Position numbers and translations under genes: made by a program
Source: Lachancea mirantina
Lineage: Eukaryota; Ascomycota; Saccharomycetes; Saccharomycetales; Saccharomycetaceae
Reading direction: 5' to 3'
Assembly (NCBI GenBank): GCA_900074745.1
Contig: LT598467.1
Coordinates: forward strand, 682,001-746,000
DNA length: 64,000 nt
Notes under the pieces: model-generated
The model's input: the letters and a program-made list of their open reading frames with translations, nothing else
Database searches by the model: none
Told to the model about the DNA's origin: nothing
Shown: positions 56,653 through 64,000 of the stretch, one piece after another
Layout of the letters: each line of letters opens with the position of its first letter
Numbering within the stretch: the stretch's first letter is position 1

Positions 56653-58395
56653 ATGGTTGGTCAACAACGAAAGATAATCGAAATAAATGGTGATAATGAG
56701 AAAATAATATTACCTATTGTCAAATTTCCCCCGTTTAGATTGCGATCTGCTATGATCGAAAAAGATCCTGTCGTCTGGGTACATCTGCTAGAAACTTATA
56801 ACAAATATATGCATTTTTTGCTTCGCGAGAATAAACTGAATGAAATCGATGAAAAGACTTATTTGGATCTGTGTGGTCTGGTCAAAAGTTACCTGCATGA
56901 ATTGTCGGACGAAGAAGGCAAACTTTTGAGTTTGGGCATGAATGCCGAAGTCATACAACAGTTGAAGTTGTTAAGAGCGTTTATGTTCAATTTGATTCAA
57001 AGGAAAGGGCTTTTGGGCCTTAATGCGACTCCTGGGATGACATGGGATTTCGTGAGACTTTACGTTCGTGATAATGTGAGTACTGTGCAATCGTTAGTGG
57101 TCGGAAATGTTCAACAGGAGTCCAGCCCGCAGACGACACAGATAAGTCATGTCTTTCAAGTTCATAAGCGTCTTAGGGAGTTGGTGGAAAGTGAAAAATT
57201 TACTAGAGTTGACCTAAAGGCGTTGGAAAGTTTGCTCGCAAACGATGAAGGCAATAGAGAGCTGTTTGCAGATTCTTTTCTGACCGTTAAATGGATGGAA
57301 GGGCTTGAAGATTGGTTTGCACAAGGAGCAAGCAAAAATAATGATTTAGCAAGAAATTTGGCGGTACTATCGTATCTGTCCGCTTCAGAGACCCGAATAG
57401 CGGCAGCTGCGGCTGAATGCCATATACGAAGCGCAAAGGATCTTGCACAATACCCGCTTTTTGGATGTATTGTGACATGCGAGGCCTTTAGGTTACGAAA
57501 GCCACTGTCTTATCGTCTGAGCTTTATTCCAGAAGATTCGCCTTTGACGGATTTTTCTGCGGGCATAGAATTGGTTAAAGAAGTGTTTCCAGCTCTAGCC
57601 GATGACTTGGTGCGAAGACTACTCGAAAAACATGAAGGTAAGGTTGAGTTGGTAATAAATGATCTGTTTGAGAACCCATCTCTTGCAAGAGAGTCTGAAA
57701 ATATGCAAGCAAAGGATGCTTCGGATACAGTATTTCAGGAAGACTTGAAACCTGAAGAACAAATCAGTAAGGACAGCGCGATGAAACAAGATGGAGCAGT
57801 TCCGGACGAGGCCCGTAATCGACTTTTGACAAGAACTCTCAAATTGCTTTACAAGGCCGACGAGGACGAAAGAGACGATACCTACGACGAAGCTGACGTT
57901 CAACACAAGACAAGTGAAGACGCCGAAGGTTCTAACGTTAAAATGGTATCAGAAACCGACAAAATCGAGGGTCGCCTCTGGAATCTTCTCAAAGAGAACA
58001 AGAATCTTTTCGAGAGATCTGCTCGGGGCTCGAAAGCTAGAAAAGGTATAAAGCAAGAAATATCCTGGTCTGATGAACAGATTGAGGGCTGGGCTAGAAT
58101 GATAGAAAGAAGCCCTCAACGGGCTCAAATCCTGGAGGATAAATATACGTTTCGCGGCAACTTTCGATCAGGCAAAAAAAGTTTCAATCAAAAACGTTAC
58201 GATCAGACAGTTGAGCAAACTCCAGGTGAGCCATCTGACAGACAAATGACTCCGAAAGTAGCTTCTCCAGCCCGTCCCAACAACAAAGAACAGCAGAGGC
58301 GGCAAAATGCACGAAACGAAAAGAATAAGGCAAATAGGGCTAATCACAACCGAAAAAATGCCCGCGATAAAAAAACCGCCAAAGCTACTGTATAA
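56653..58395 (+). CDS. CUE3: CUE-domain ubiquitin-binding subunit of the ribosome quality-control trigger complex
   Basis: Cue3 (YGL110C) acts with the helicase Slh1 and Rqt4 in the RQT complex, which splits collided ribosomes marked by ubiquitin. The 580-residue protein (624 in S. cerevisiae) is largely helical in its N-terminal half. The CUE domain is at about residues 306-342, with the typical VFPAL and a C-terminal dileucine-like LVRRLL segment. The C-terminal part is charged and ends in a basic low-complexity tail rich in Lys, Arg and Asn (QQRRQNARNEKNKANRANH). It converges with NSA1; the stops are only 23 bases apart. Human ASCC2 is the counterpart. Confidence 0.93.
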   Translation: MVGQQRKIIEINGDNEKIILPIVKFPPFRLRSAMIEKDPVVWVHLLETYNKYMHFLLRENKLNEIDEKTYLDLCGLVKSYLHELSDEEGKLLSLGMNAEVIQQLKLLRAFMFNLIQRKGLLGLNATPGMTWDFVRLYVRDNVSTVQSLVVGNVQQESSPQTTQISHVFQVHKRLRELVESEKFTRVDLKALESLLANDEGNRELFADSFLTVKWMEGLEDWFAQGASKNNDLARNLAVLSYLSASETRIAAAAAECHIRSAKDLAQYPLFGCIVTCEAFRLRKPLSYRLSFIPEDSPLTDFSAGIELVKEVFPALADDLVRRLLEKHEGKVELVINDLFENPSLARESENMQAKDASDTVFQEDLKPEEQISKDSAMKQDGAVPDEARNRLLTRTLKLLYKADEDERDDTYDEADVQHKTSEDAEGSNVKMVSETDKIEGRLWNLLKENKNLFERSARGSKARKGIKQEISWSDEQIEGWARMIERSPQRAQILEDKYTFRGNFRSGKKSFNQKRYDQTVEQTPGEPSDRQMTPKVASPARPNNKEQQRRQNARNEKNKANRANHNRKNARDKKTAKATV

Positions 58396-58418
58396 TTGTA
58401 TTATGTAAATTTACAAGG

Positions 58419-59762
58419 CTAGGTCGACGCGGTTCTTGGCTTGTTTCTCTTTTTGTCATTGTCCTGAAGGCGACCCCACATTTCTTCGTCATCCTGTTTG
58501 TCTTCCTCCTCTGTCAGCTTGTTGACACTTCTCTTTTTGCTGTATTCAGGCCCATCACTGGGGTATGGAATCGGCTCATCATCTAGCATGATCACTGAGT
58601 TGACTTTTGAACCAATATATACTTTCGTAACGCATTTTCTAGTCTTCAGATCGAATATCCGCACGTAACGATCAAGACCACCTTCCAAAACATATTTGTT
58701 TTCGTGAACGCTTACGAACGTGGCACAACCTGTGACATCTCCAGCGCCTATCTTGCCGAGGAGCCTTGCGTTAGAGTCAAATTGATAGATATTTTTCTTA
58801 GAGTCTGAAGCAAGAAACGAAAGTTCTTGTGACAATTTGGCGCGTATGTTACCTGCAGTGGTAATAGCGGAGTGGCACATCGCCATTTGTGGCGTAAACT
58901 CAACCTTCTCAACTAAACTTTTCGATAGCAAAGGTTTCCTGCCGTGTAAAGTTTTGTAAATTCTGAATTGTCCGTAGCGTGTCAAGGTGACAAATTCGAA
59001 ATCACACTTTTCCTGACTCTTGCGCGCGTCATTTTCACTTGAGGTCTCAAAAAACCTCAGTTGCGTAGGCCAAATGGGAACTTTCAGATCCAGGCGATCG
59101 TTCTTGACATTTTTGGCCTCCCAAACTGTCTCCAGTTTAGAAAACCGCGAAATAAGGCGGCAAATTTTAACCAAATTCTCTTCTCCACCATAGGCAAATG
59201 TAAGAGTTTTCGAGTTGCGACCCAAGTCATACACTTGGGCAAAATCTAGAGGCCCTTTCACCTCGTGGGATGCTAGTTTGATCAGTTTATCATTTTTTAC
59301 CTCGATTACATGTACCATCCCAGATTTTGTCGCGCACAACAAGACGTTTTGTAAGGGATGTGCCACAGAAACGCTGCAGAAACCGTCGTAGGGCCGAGAC
59401 CTCTTTTTAGATCCTTTATGAATGTCTATCATCTTTGCCTCGTTGAAAAGCCCTTCCAATGATGACTCTATATTCAGTTTTTTGGCTTTGATGTCCATCT
59501 GCTCACCCTTTTCGGTGAGAATCGCACTGTTCTCGTCTTCAGAAATTTTCACCAGCTGCAACTCCCCATTTGCTCTCGCAGCGACCAATCTGTTGCCGCC
59601 CTCAAGTAGAGTCATGATCTCTACTCGCTGCCTGAAGCCCTCGGACAGATGTTGATCTACAAACGACGGTTGGCGCGCATTTTGTACTGAAGTATCAGAA
59701 CCTTTTTCGCATAGCACCTCCTTTATTGACCCAGAATCTTCGCAAGCCACCAAAAGCCTCAT
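58419..59762 (-). CDS. NSA1: WD40 pre-60S ribosome assembly factor
   Basis: Nsa1 is a nucleolar beta-propeller protein of early pre-60S particles, later stripped off by the AAA ATPase Rix7. The 447-residue protein (463 in S. cerevisiae) starts at the ATG at 59762 (MRLLVACEDSGSIKEV); the open frame upstream uses a TTG. Propeller blades include GGNRLVAARANGELQLVKI and FVSVHENKYVLEGGLDRYVRIFDLKTRK. The C terminus is charged and basic (NDKKRNKPR), as in the family. A PAC and a reversed RRPE-like element precede it. It corresponds to YGL111W. Confidence 0.94.
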   Translation of the reverse strand: MRLLVACEDSGSIKEVLCEKGSDTSVQNARQPSFVDQHLSEGFRQRVEIMTLLEGGNRLVAARANGELQLVKISEDENSAILTEKGEQMDIKAKKLNIESSLEGLFNEAKMIDIHKGSKKRSRPYDGFCSVSVAHPLQNVLLCATKSGMVHVIEVKNDKLIKLASHEVKGPLDFAQVYDLGRNSKTLTFAYGGEENLVKICRLISRFSKLETVWEAKNVKNDRLDLKVPIWPTQLRFFETSSENDARKSQEKCDFEFVTLTRYGQFRIYKTLHGRKPLLSKSLVEKVEFTPQMAMCHSAITTAGNIRAKLSQELSFLASDSKKNIYQFDSNARLLGKIGAGDVTGCATFVSVHENKYVLEGGLDRYVRIFDLKTRKCVTKVYIGSKVNSVIMLDDEPIPYPSDGPEYSKKRSVNKLTEEEDKQDDEEMWGRLQDNDKKRNKPRTAST

Positions 59763-59802
59763 TGAAGGATTATTTTGCCGCGTTTTGATCAATCTATTGT
59801 AC

Positions 59803-59810
59803 GCGATGAG
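59803..59810 (+). promoter_or_regulatory. PAC element (GCGATGAG) upstream of NSA1
   Basis: A perfect PAC core lies 41 bases upstream of the NSA1 ATG. An RRPE-like TGAAAATTTG (minus strand) is at 59833-59842. Confidence 0.7.
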
Positions 59811-60415
59811 CTTGAGATGAGCTTGAACTCGTCAAATTTTCACGCCGTATTTAACGCTATGGAACCGTGGCACTAAGAACGAATCTACAAAAGTGAACTG
59901 AGGCACAGACAGTACATTAAAGAGACAATGGCCCAATCAAAGATCAACTATGTCATGAGATAACTCAATCACTTCTAAACTAGATTACACCGCAGCGATA
60001 ATTCGCCAAAATAGTTATGTTCGTACATTGTGACTGATATTGGCAAAGAATCAATTTCATTTTCGTTGCTGATTTGGTTCAATAGCAAATTCCTTGATAA
60101 GCAATAAATAGCGCTGTTTTGAACTGTTCTGAGGACGAATCCAAGAATCCATCATTGTAATTTACGGATCTGATATTTGGTAAACCTAATCACTTTGAAC
60201 GGAGAAGACAAAACTTGAAGTGATAAATAATTGATAGACAGCAAATCTGAACGCCGATTTGGTCTCTCGATAGGCCACCGTCTTCTCCAGTTATTGCATC
60301 GTCGTATATTGGCCGCACTTGCGACGTGTTTTTGTTGATTTCTTGCGAAACTATGGAAACGATAAGCACTATTGACGGTCGGATTCGATCCAGTAGATTT
60401 CAGCGCTAATAAAAC

Positions 60416-60682
60416 ATGATAAATGACGACTGGCGTAGGTTCATGAGATACAGTCTTGGACTCGTCATCAATCAGCTGGACCCTATGATTCCTGAGGATA
60501 TAAACGTAAGAGTTTGTTTGACCGAGAAAATTTTATTGTTGTCATAATTACTGTAATGTCATCTGTTTTTATCACCAATACTTATTGAAAAGGCCACTCA
60601 GTGTATTTATGACAACTTCAATCACTTCATAATCAAAATTCCTCCGAAGGCCCCCATTGGAAACGGTTTAAAGGCGACGTAG
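60416..60682 (+). CDS. Possible small two-exon gene, 56 residues (unrecognised)
   Basis: An ATG at 60416 opens 30 codons (start MINDDWRRFMRYSLG) up to a possible 5' splice site GTAAGA at 60506. A possible 3' site CAG ends at 60601, and the frame continues in phase for 26 codons (IIKIPPKAPIGNGL) to a TAG at 60680-60682. The putative intron has 96 bases, with TACTTAT near 60579 as a weak branch box. Splice signals are poor matches, and I know no family that fits. An 18-codon upstream frame ends just before the ATG. This is a candidate only. Confidence 0.2.
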
Positions 60683-61016
60683 TGACTTCATTCGGAGCCT
60701 CCTCGGTTAAGGATTCAGCTGTTAAAATACTTGATGAAATAGTTAGTCGTAGCAGGAATTACTCGTAGATCTCTCAAGTCGACTCACTCAAAAGCTCAAT
60801 TACATCGACATTAGTTGGCAATGGACCATCTGTATCAATTGGTCTCTAGTGGTCCCCATGCTGACACTTTCAGCTCTTCGTTCAGTATGTCATGTGTTGA
60901 TTACTTCGACATTAACATCAAGAAATTTCATATAGGGGCCCCTCATATTAGCTCGACACTTCTATTTATCAAACACCATCACAAAAACATCCCTAGCGTT
61001 AGTCGAGAGTCTCCTA

Positions 61017-62144
61017 ATGTCTCAATCAATTGTTGCCAATTTCAAACTCGTAAAGGGTCCAATTTACTCTCACTGCTTCTCGCAAGATAAGAGGCTTCTT
61101 GCCATAACGTTTGGTACCGATTGTTTGGTATACGCACTAAAAGCCCAAGGTGCACCTGTGCTTGTTGCAACTTTGCCCGATCACGACAAAATTGTCACTG
61201 CGGTTGATATTTCGGTGCATGGTCGTATTGTGACATGTTCACAGGACAGGAATGCTATCGTTTGGGAACCAATCAGCGATGGATCTTACAAACCTACACT
61301 TGTTTTACTGCGTATTAACAGAGCTGCGACGACAGTTAAATGGGCTGCAAACGGTTATAAGTTTGCAGTGGGATCGTCAGCTAGAATCATCGCCGTGTGT
61401 TACTACGAGCAGGAAAACGATTGGTGGGTTTCTAAGCATATAAAGAAGCCAATCAAGTCTACGATTAGTACCGTAGCATGGCATGAAAACGGAATTTTGC
61501 TCGCCTGCGGCGGTACTGACGGATACGTTCGTGTGTTCTCGGGCTTCGTGAAAGGTTTGGACTCCAAAGCGCAGGCTGCAGGGTCTCCTTGGGGCGACAA
61601 GTTCCCGTTTGGTGCATTAGTGCATGAATGGTACCATGGCGCATGGATTCAAGATGTAGAATGGCGCAGTTCGCTCGAGAAACTCGCGTACGTGGCGCAC
61701 GATGGTTCCTTGAACGTGACGGACTCTACGGGCGCCCGTTTCTCGACTTTCTCACCCGAGGGATTGCCATTCTTGGCCCTCACGTGGATCAATGACCATG
61801 AGATCCTCTGTGGGGGTTACTCATGTCACCCTGTGCTCTTCACAGAGGGGTCCAAAGGCTGGCAATTTTCGGCAAACTTGGATAAGGCGGGACCACAGCC
61901 GAAAAGCCCCTCGACTGCCGGTTCGGCAGGAAACGAGGACTCCTCAGAGGATCTTCCCTTTGGTCTTTCTGCGCTGCAGAAATTCAAACAGTTGGATCTT
62001 AAGGGTAAAGTCACGACCAGCGTGCAAGACACCACCCACGAAAATGCCATTGCAGGGTTAGCTCCTTTCAAATCCACCAACGGAAGCGTCACAGAAGTAT
62101 CATCGTGTGGCCTAGACGGTAAGATAATTATCTACAGAGTGTAA
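61017..62144 (+). CDS. ARC40: Arp2/3 complex subunit ARPC1 (WD40)
   Basis: Arc40 is the essential propeller subunit of the Arp2/3 complex, which nucleates branched actin at endocytic patches. The 375-residue protein (384 in S. cerevisiae) contains WD repeats such as VTAVDISVHGRIVTCSQDRN and VAWHENGILLACGGTDGYVR. The insert after blade six (about residues 295-330), with NEDSSEDLPFGLSALQKFK, resembles the ARPC1 arm that contacts other subunits. The ATG at 61017 gives MSQSIVANFKLVKGPIYSH. It corresponds to YBR234C and converges with DAD3. Confidence 0.95.
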   Translation: MSQSIVANFKLVKGPIYSHCFSQDKRLLAITFGTDCLVYALKAQGAPVLVATLPDHDKIVTAVDISVHGRIVTCSQDRNAIVWEPISDGSYKPTLVLLRINRAATTVKWAANGYKFAVGSSARIIAVCYYEQENDWWVSKHIKKPIKSTISTVAWHENGILLACGGTDGYVRVFSGFVKGLDSKAQAAGSPWGDKFPFGALVHEWYHGAWIQDVEWRSSLEKLAYVAHDGSLNVTDSTGARFSTFSPEGLPFLALTWINDHEILCGGYSCHPVLFTEGSKGWQFSANLDKAGPQPKSPSTAGSAGNEDSSEDLPFGLSALQKFKQLDLKGKVTTSVQDTTHENAIAGLAPFKSTNGSVTEVSSCGLDGKIIIYRV

Positions 62145-62248
62145 TCGGAACACTCCAATTAATTACGTTTTCAAAGCTCAACGTACATATAAGATCTGTG
62201 TAGATACAATCTCATAATCCTCGATCCATCATGCAAATAAATCTACAC

Positions 62249-62488
62249 TTAGTTTCCAACTTCTTTGTTGCGTTGCAAAACAAGCGAATAAACACTTCCC
62301 TTAAACAAAGTCCCCACCAATGCTATTTTCACCTCGATTTCACGCAGCCGTCGCAGTACCTGTTCTGGTGACTCGGAGTCCTTGGCTTCTCGCAACATTT
62401 TTATACTATCATCCAAGCCATGTAAGCTCTTAGAAAGAGTAGCGTATTTGTCTAGAAGGCTCTTCTGCAGAGGCGTTAGCTCTTCCAT
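62249..62488 (-). CDS. DAD3: DASH/Dam1 complex subunit
   Basis: Dad3 is a small helical subunit of the Dam1 ring complex, which couples kinetochores to spindle microtubules. The 79-residue protein starts MEELTPLQKSLLDKYATLS, typical of the family, and is almost wholly helical. S. cerevisiae Dad3 (YBR233W-A) has 94 residues. It lies between ARC40 and TAF6, matching the ancestral order, and shares a 109-base divergent promoter with TAF6. Confidence 0.92.
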   Translation of the reverse strand: MEELTPLQKSLLDKYATLSKSLHGLDDSIKMLREAKDSESPEQVLRRLREIEVKIALVGTLFKGSVYSLVLQRNKEVGN

Positions 62489-62597
62489 GTTGGTGGTTTC
62501 AATGGTGTTGATAGTCCCAAGATTTTCGATATTAACATCTAGAAACTAAAATTTAATGTTTACGATAACTGAGAACTTGACGACTTTAAGGGAAAAA

Positions 62598-64000
62598 ATG
62601 TCGAATCAACAACAATCCTATACCGTGTGGTCGCCGCAAGATACGGTTAGAGATGTGGCAGACTCTTTGGGGATTACCAACATCAGAGACGATGTACTTA
62701 AATCGCTTGCGATGGACGTTGAATACCGGATTCTTGAAATCGTGGAACAAGCAGTGAAATTCAAAAGACACTCTAAAAGAGACACGTTAACCACCGGAGA
62801 TATTTCTGGCGCCCTGCGGGTTCTTAACGTCGAGCCCCTGTATGGATATCAGGACGGATCAGCGAGATCGAAAAGCATTTCTTTCTCTAAAGCAAGCGGT
62901 CAAGGCGGACAAACTATTTACTTTATGGACGACGAAGAAGTTGATTTTGACAAACTGATCAACGAACCTTTGCCTAAGGTGCCTCGTGTTCCAACTTTTT
63001 CGACACATTGGCTCGCGATTGAGGGCGTGCAGCCAGCGATTCCGCAAAATCCAAGTTTGAACCACATACGAATGTCACAACCACCTCTCGTGCGTGGGGC
63101 CATTGTCACAACCATCAACGATACGAGCTTCCAGACTTCAGTATCTGAAGAGAAAGAGGCACAGCATGTTTCCACGGTCAAGCCTGGTCAAGCCACTGAG
63201 GTCAGGCCGTTGGTGAAACACGTACTATCCAAAGAGTTACAGATATACTTCAATAAAGTGGTAGATGCCCTGACTTCTAACGGCCGAGATGAGAAATCTC
63301 ACCACATGCGGGCTGCTGCACTCACATCTTTAAAATCTGACACGGGATTGCATCAACTAGTGCCGTATTTTATTCAGTTCATTGCTGAGCAAGTTACGCA
63401 CAATCTGACAGATTTGAGACTTTTAAGCACCATGCTTGAAATGATCTATTCATTGTTAAGCAATCCTTCCGTGTTCCTGGACCCATATATTCATGCATTA
63501 ATTCCGTCAATTCTGACACTGCTTTTAGCCAAGAAGCTGGGTGGTAATGCCACTATAAGCTCATCTGAAGATTCTTCCAAAGAGAATTCCGCCGAAGAAG
63601 TCGAACCCTCCTCTCAATCTCTGGTTAAGAAAAATGCTCTACGAGACTTCGCTGCGTCCTTATTGAAGCACGTTCTTGACAAGTTCCCGAAAATTAACAA
63701 GGCACTTAAGCCTCGAGTAATGAGAACTCTCCTCAAAACATTCTTGGACATAAATCGTGTTTTCGGAACTTATTATGGTTGTTTTAAAGGGGTCGCCGTT
63801 CTGGGACCAGAATCTGTGAGATTTTTCCTGGGCAATCTTTATAGCTGGTCCAATATTGTTCTAGTGGAGAATAAGTCAAACGGTCAAGAGCTCGTCACGT
63901 CGAGACTTAATAAGGTGGAGCACGATATGCTTTGCGACGTAATAATCGACTCGTTGTGTGTTTTGAAGCAAGACTTGCCAGCCAGTCAAACCTACGAGGG
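62598..64000 (+). CDS. TAF6: TFIID/SAGA subunit TAF6, 5' part (runs off right edge)
   Basis: Taf6 is shared by TFIID and SAGA and pairs with Taf9 through an H4-like histone fold. The visible 467 residues begin [19 protein letters not shown]; the histone fold covers about residues 8-72 ([20 protein letters not shown]). A linker follows with [13 protein letters not shown] and the conserved [16 protein letters not shown]. The helical HEAT-like domain begins near residue 205 ([12 protein letters not shown]). S. cerevisiae Taf6 (YGL112C) has 516 residues, so about 50 are missing beyond the window. The frame is open to the last base. Confidence 0.96.
   Translation, partial: MSNQQQSYTVWSPQDTVRDVADSLGITNIRDDVLKSLAMDVEYRILEIVEQAVKFKRHSKRDTLTTGDISGALRVLNVEPLYGYQDGSARSKSISFSKASGQGGQTIYFMDDEEVDFDKLINEPLPKVPRVPTFSTHWLAIEGVQPAIPQNPSLNHIRMSQPPLVRGAIVTTINDTSFQTSVSEEKEAQHVSTVKPGQATEVRPLVKHVLSKELQIYFNKVVDALTSNGRDEKSHHMRAAALTSLKSDTGLHQLVPYFIQFIAEQVTHNLTDLRLLSTMLEMIYSLLSNPSVFLDPYIHALIPSILTLLLAKKLGGNATISSSEDSSKENSAEEVEPSSQSLVKKNALRDFAASLLKHVLDKFPKINKALKPRVMRTLLKTFLDINRVFGTYYGCFKGVAVLGPESVRFFLGNLYSWSNIVLVENKSNGQELVTSRLNKVEHDMLCDVIIDSLCVLKQDLPASQTYE

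Larger units (their letters stand above)
59763..61016. other. Long divergent spacer NSA1 / ARC40
   Basis: At 1.25 kb this is the largest gene-free stretch in the right half. It includes the NSA1 PAC/RRPE pair near its left end and a possible two-exon small gene at 60416-60682 (see findings). No tRNA or known snoRNA was recognised. Confidence 0.5.

Noticed and set aside
60815-61090. 91-codon frame overlapping the ARC40 start
   Set aside because: Out of frame with ARC40 and without family features; the ARC40 ATG at 61017 gives a full-length WD40 protein.

Overview
The window is nuclear DNA from a budding yeast of the family Saccharomycetaceae that branched before the whole-genome duplication (WGD). 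The main evidence is gene order. Orthologs of two separate Saccharomyces cerevisiae blocks, YBR250W-YBR233W-A on chromosome II and YGL097W-YGL112C on chromosome VII, are interleaved here in a single run. That is the expected ancestral state before one locus became two. Genes are compact, nearly all intronless, and use the standard code. The one certain intron (RPL28) has GTATGT, TACTAAC and CAG signals. Base composition and organisation suggest the genus Lachancea, but I cannot fix the species from sequence alone.

Region 1 (1-7.6 kb) is a maltose-utilisation locus. It holds the 3' end of one alpha-glucosidase gene, an alpha-arrestin ubiquitin-ligase adaptor (probable SPO23), an unusually GC-rich maltose permease, and a complete maltase. 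Permease and maltase are transcribed divergently from a 0.9 kb promoter that carries a 12-bp tandem array with two consensus Mig1 sites. The cluster sits beside the ancestral ARO4 neighbour, not in an obviously subtelomeric context.

Region 2 (8-17 kb) holds amino-acid biosynthesis and nuclear genes: ARO4 and HIS7 (both with Gcn4 sites), SRM1 (Ran GEF), an unrecognised predicted secreted protein, and ENP1.

Region 3 (17-28 kb) alternates ancestral genes (USE1, LSG1, DPH7) with lineage-variable insertions: a DHA2/VBA-type transporter, carboxypeptidase CPS1 and a YKL107W-type reductase.

Region 4 (28-46 kb) holds ISW1, GPX2, SEH1, ALG7, an HD-domain nucleotidase, RPL28, a YBR241C/VPS73-type transporter, THI2, ARC1, ERT1 and MLC1.

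Region 5 (46-64 kb) holds RMD9, YGL108C, PRP5, ABD1, VHC1, CUE3, NSA1, ARC40, DAD3 and the 5' part of TAF6, which runs off the right edge. A 1.25 kb gap between NSA1 and ARC40 may hide a small spliced gene.

Several promoters carry recognisable sites: PAC/RRPE elements at ENP1, NSA1, LSG1 and DPH7, GATA sites at CPS1, a Rap1-like site at RPL28, and a pair of PDRE-like palindromes at GPX2. I saw no rRNA, tRNA, CRISPR, transposon, LTR or viral element. All coordinates and motif calls were read by eye; no database search was possible.
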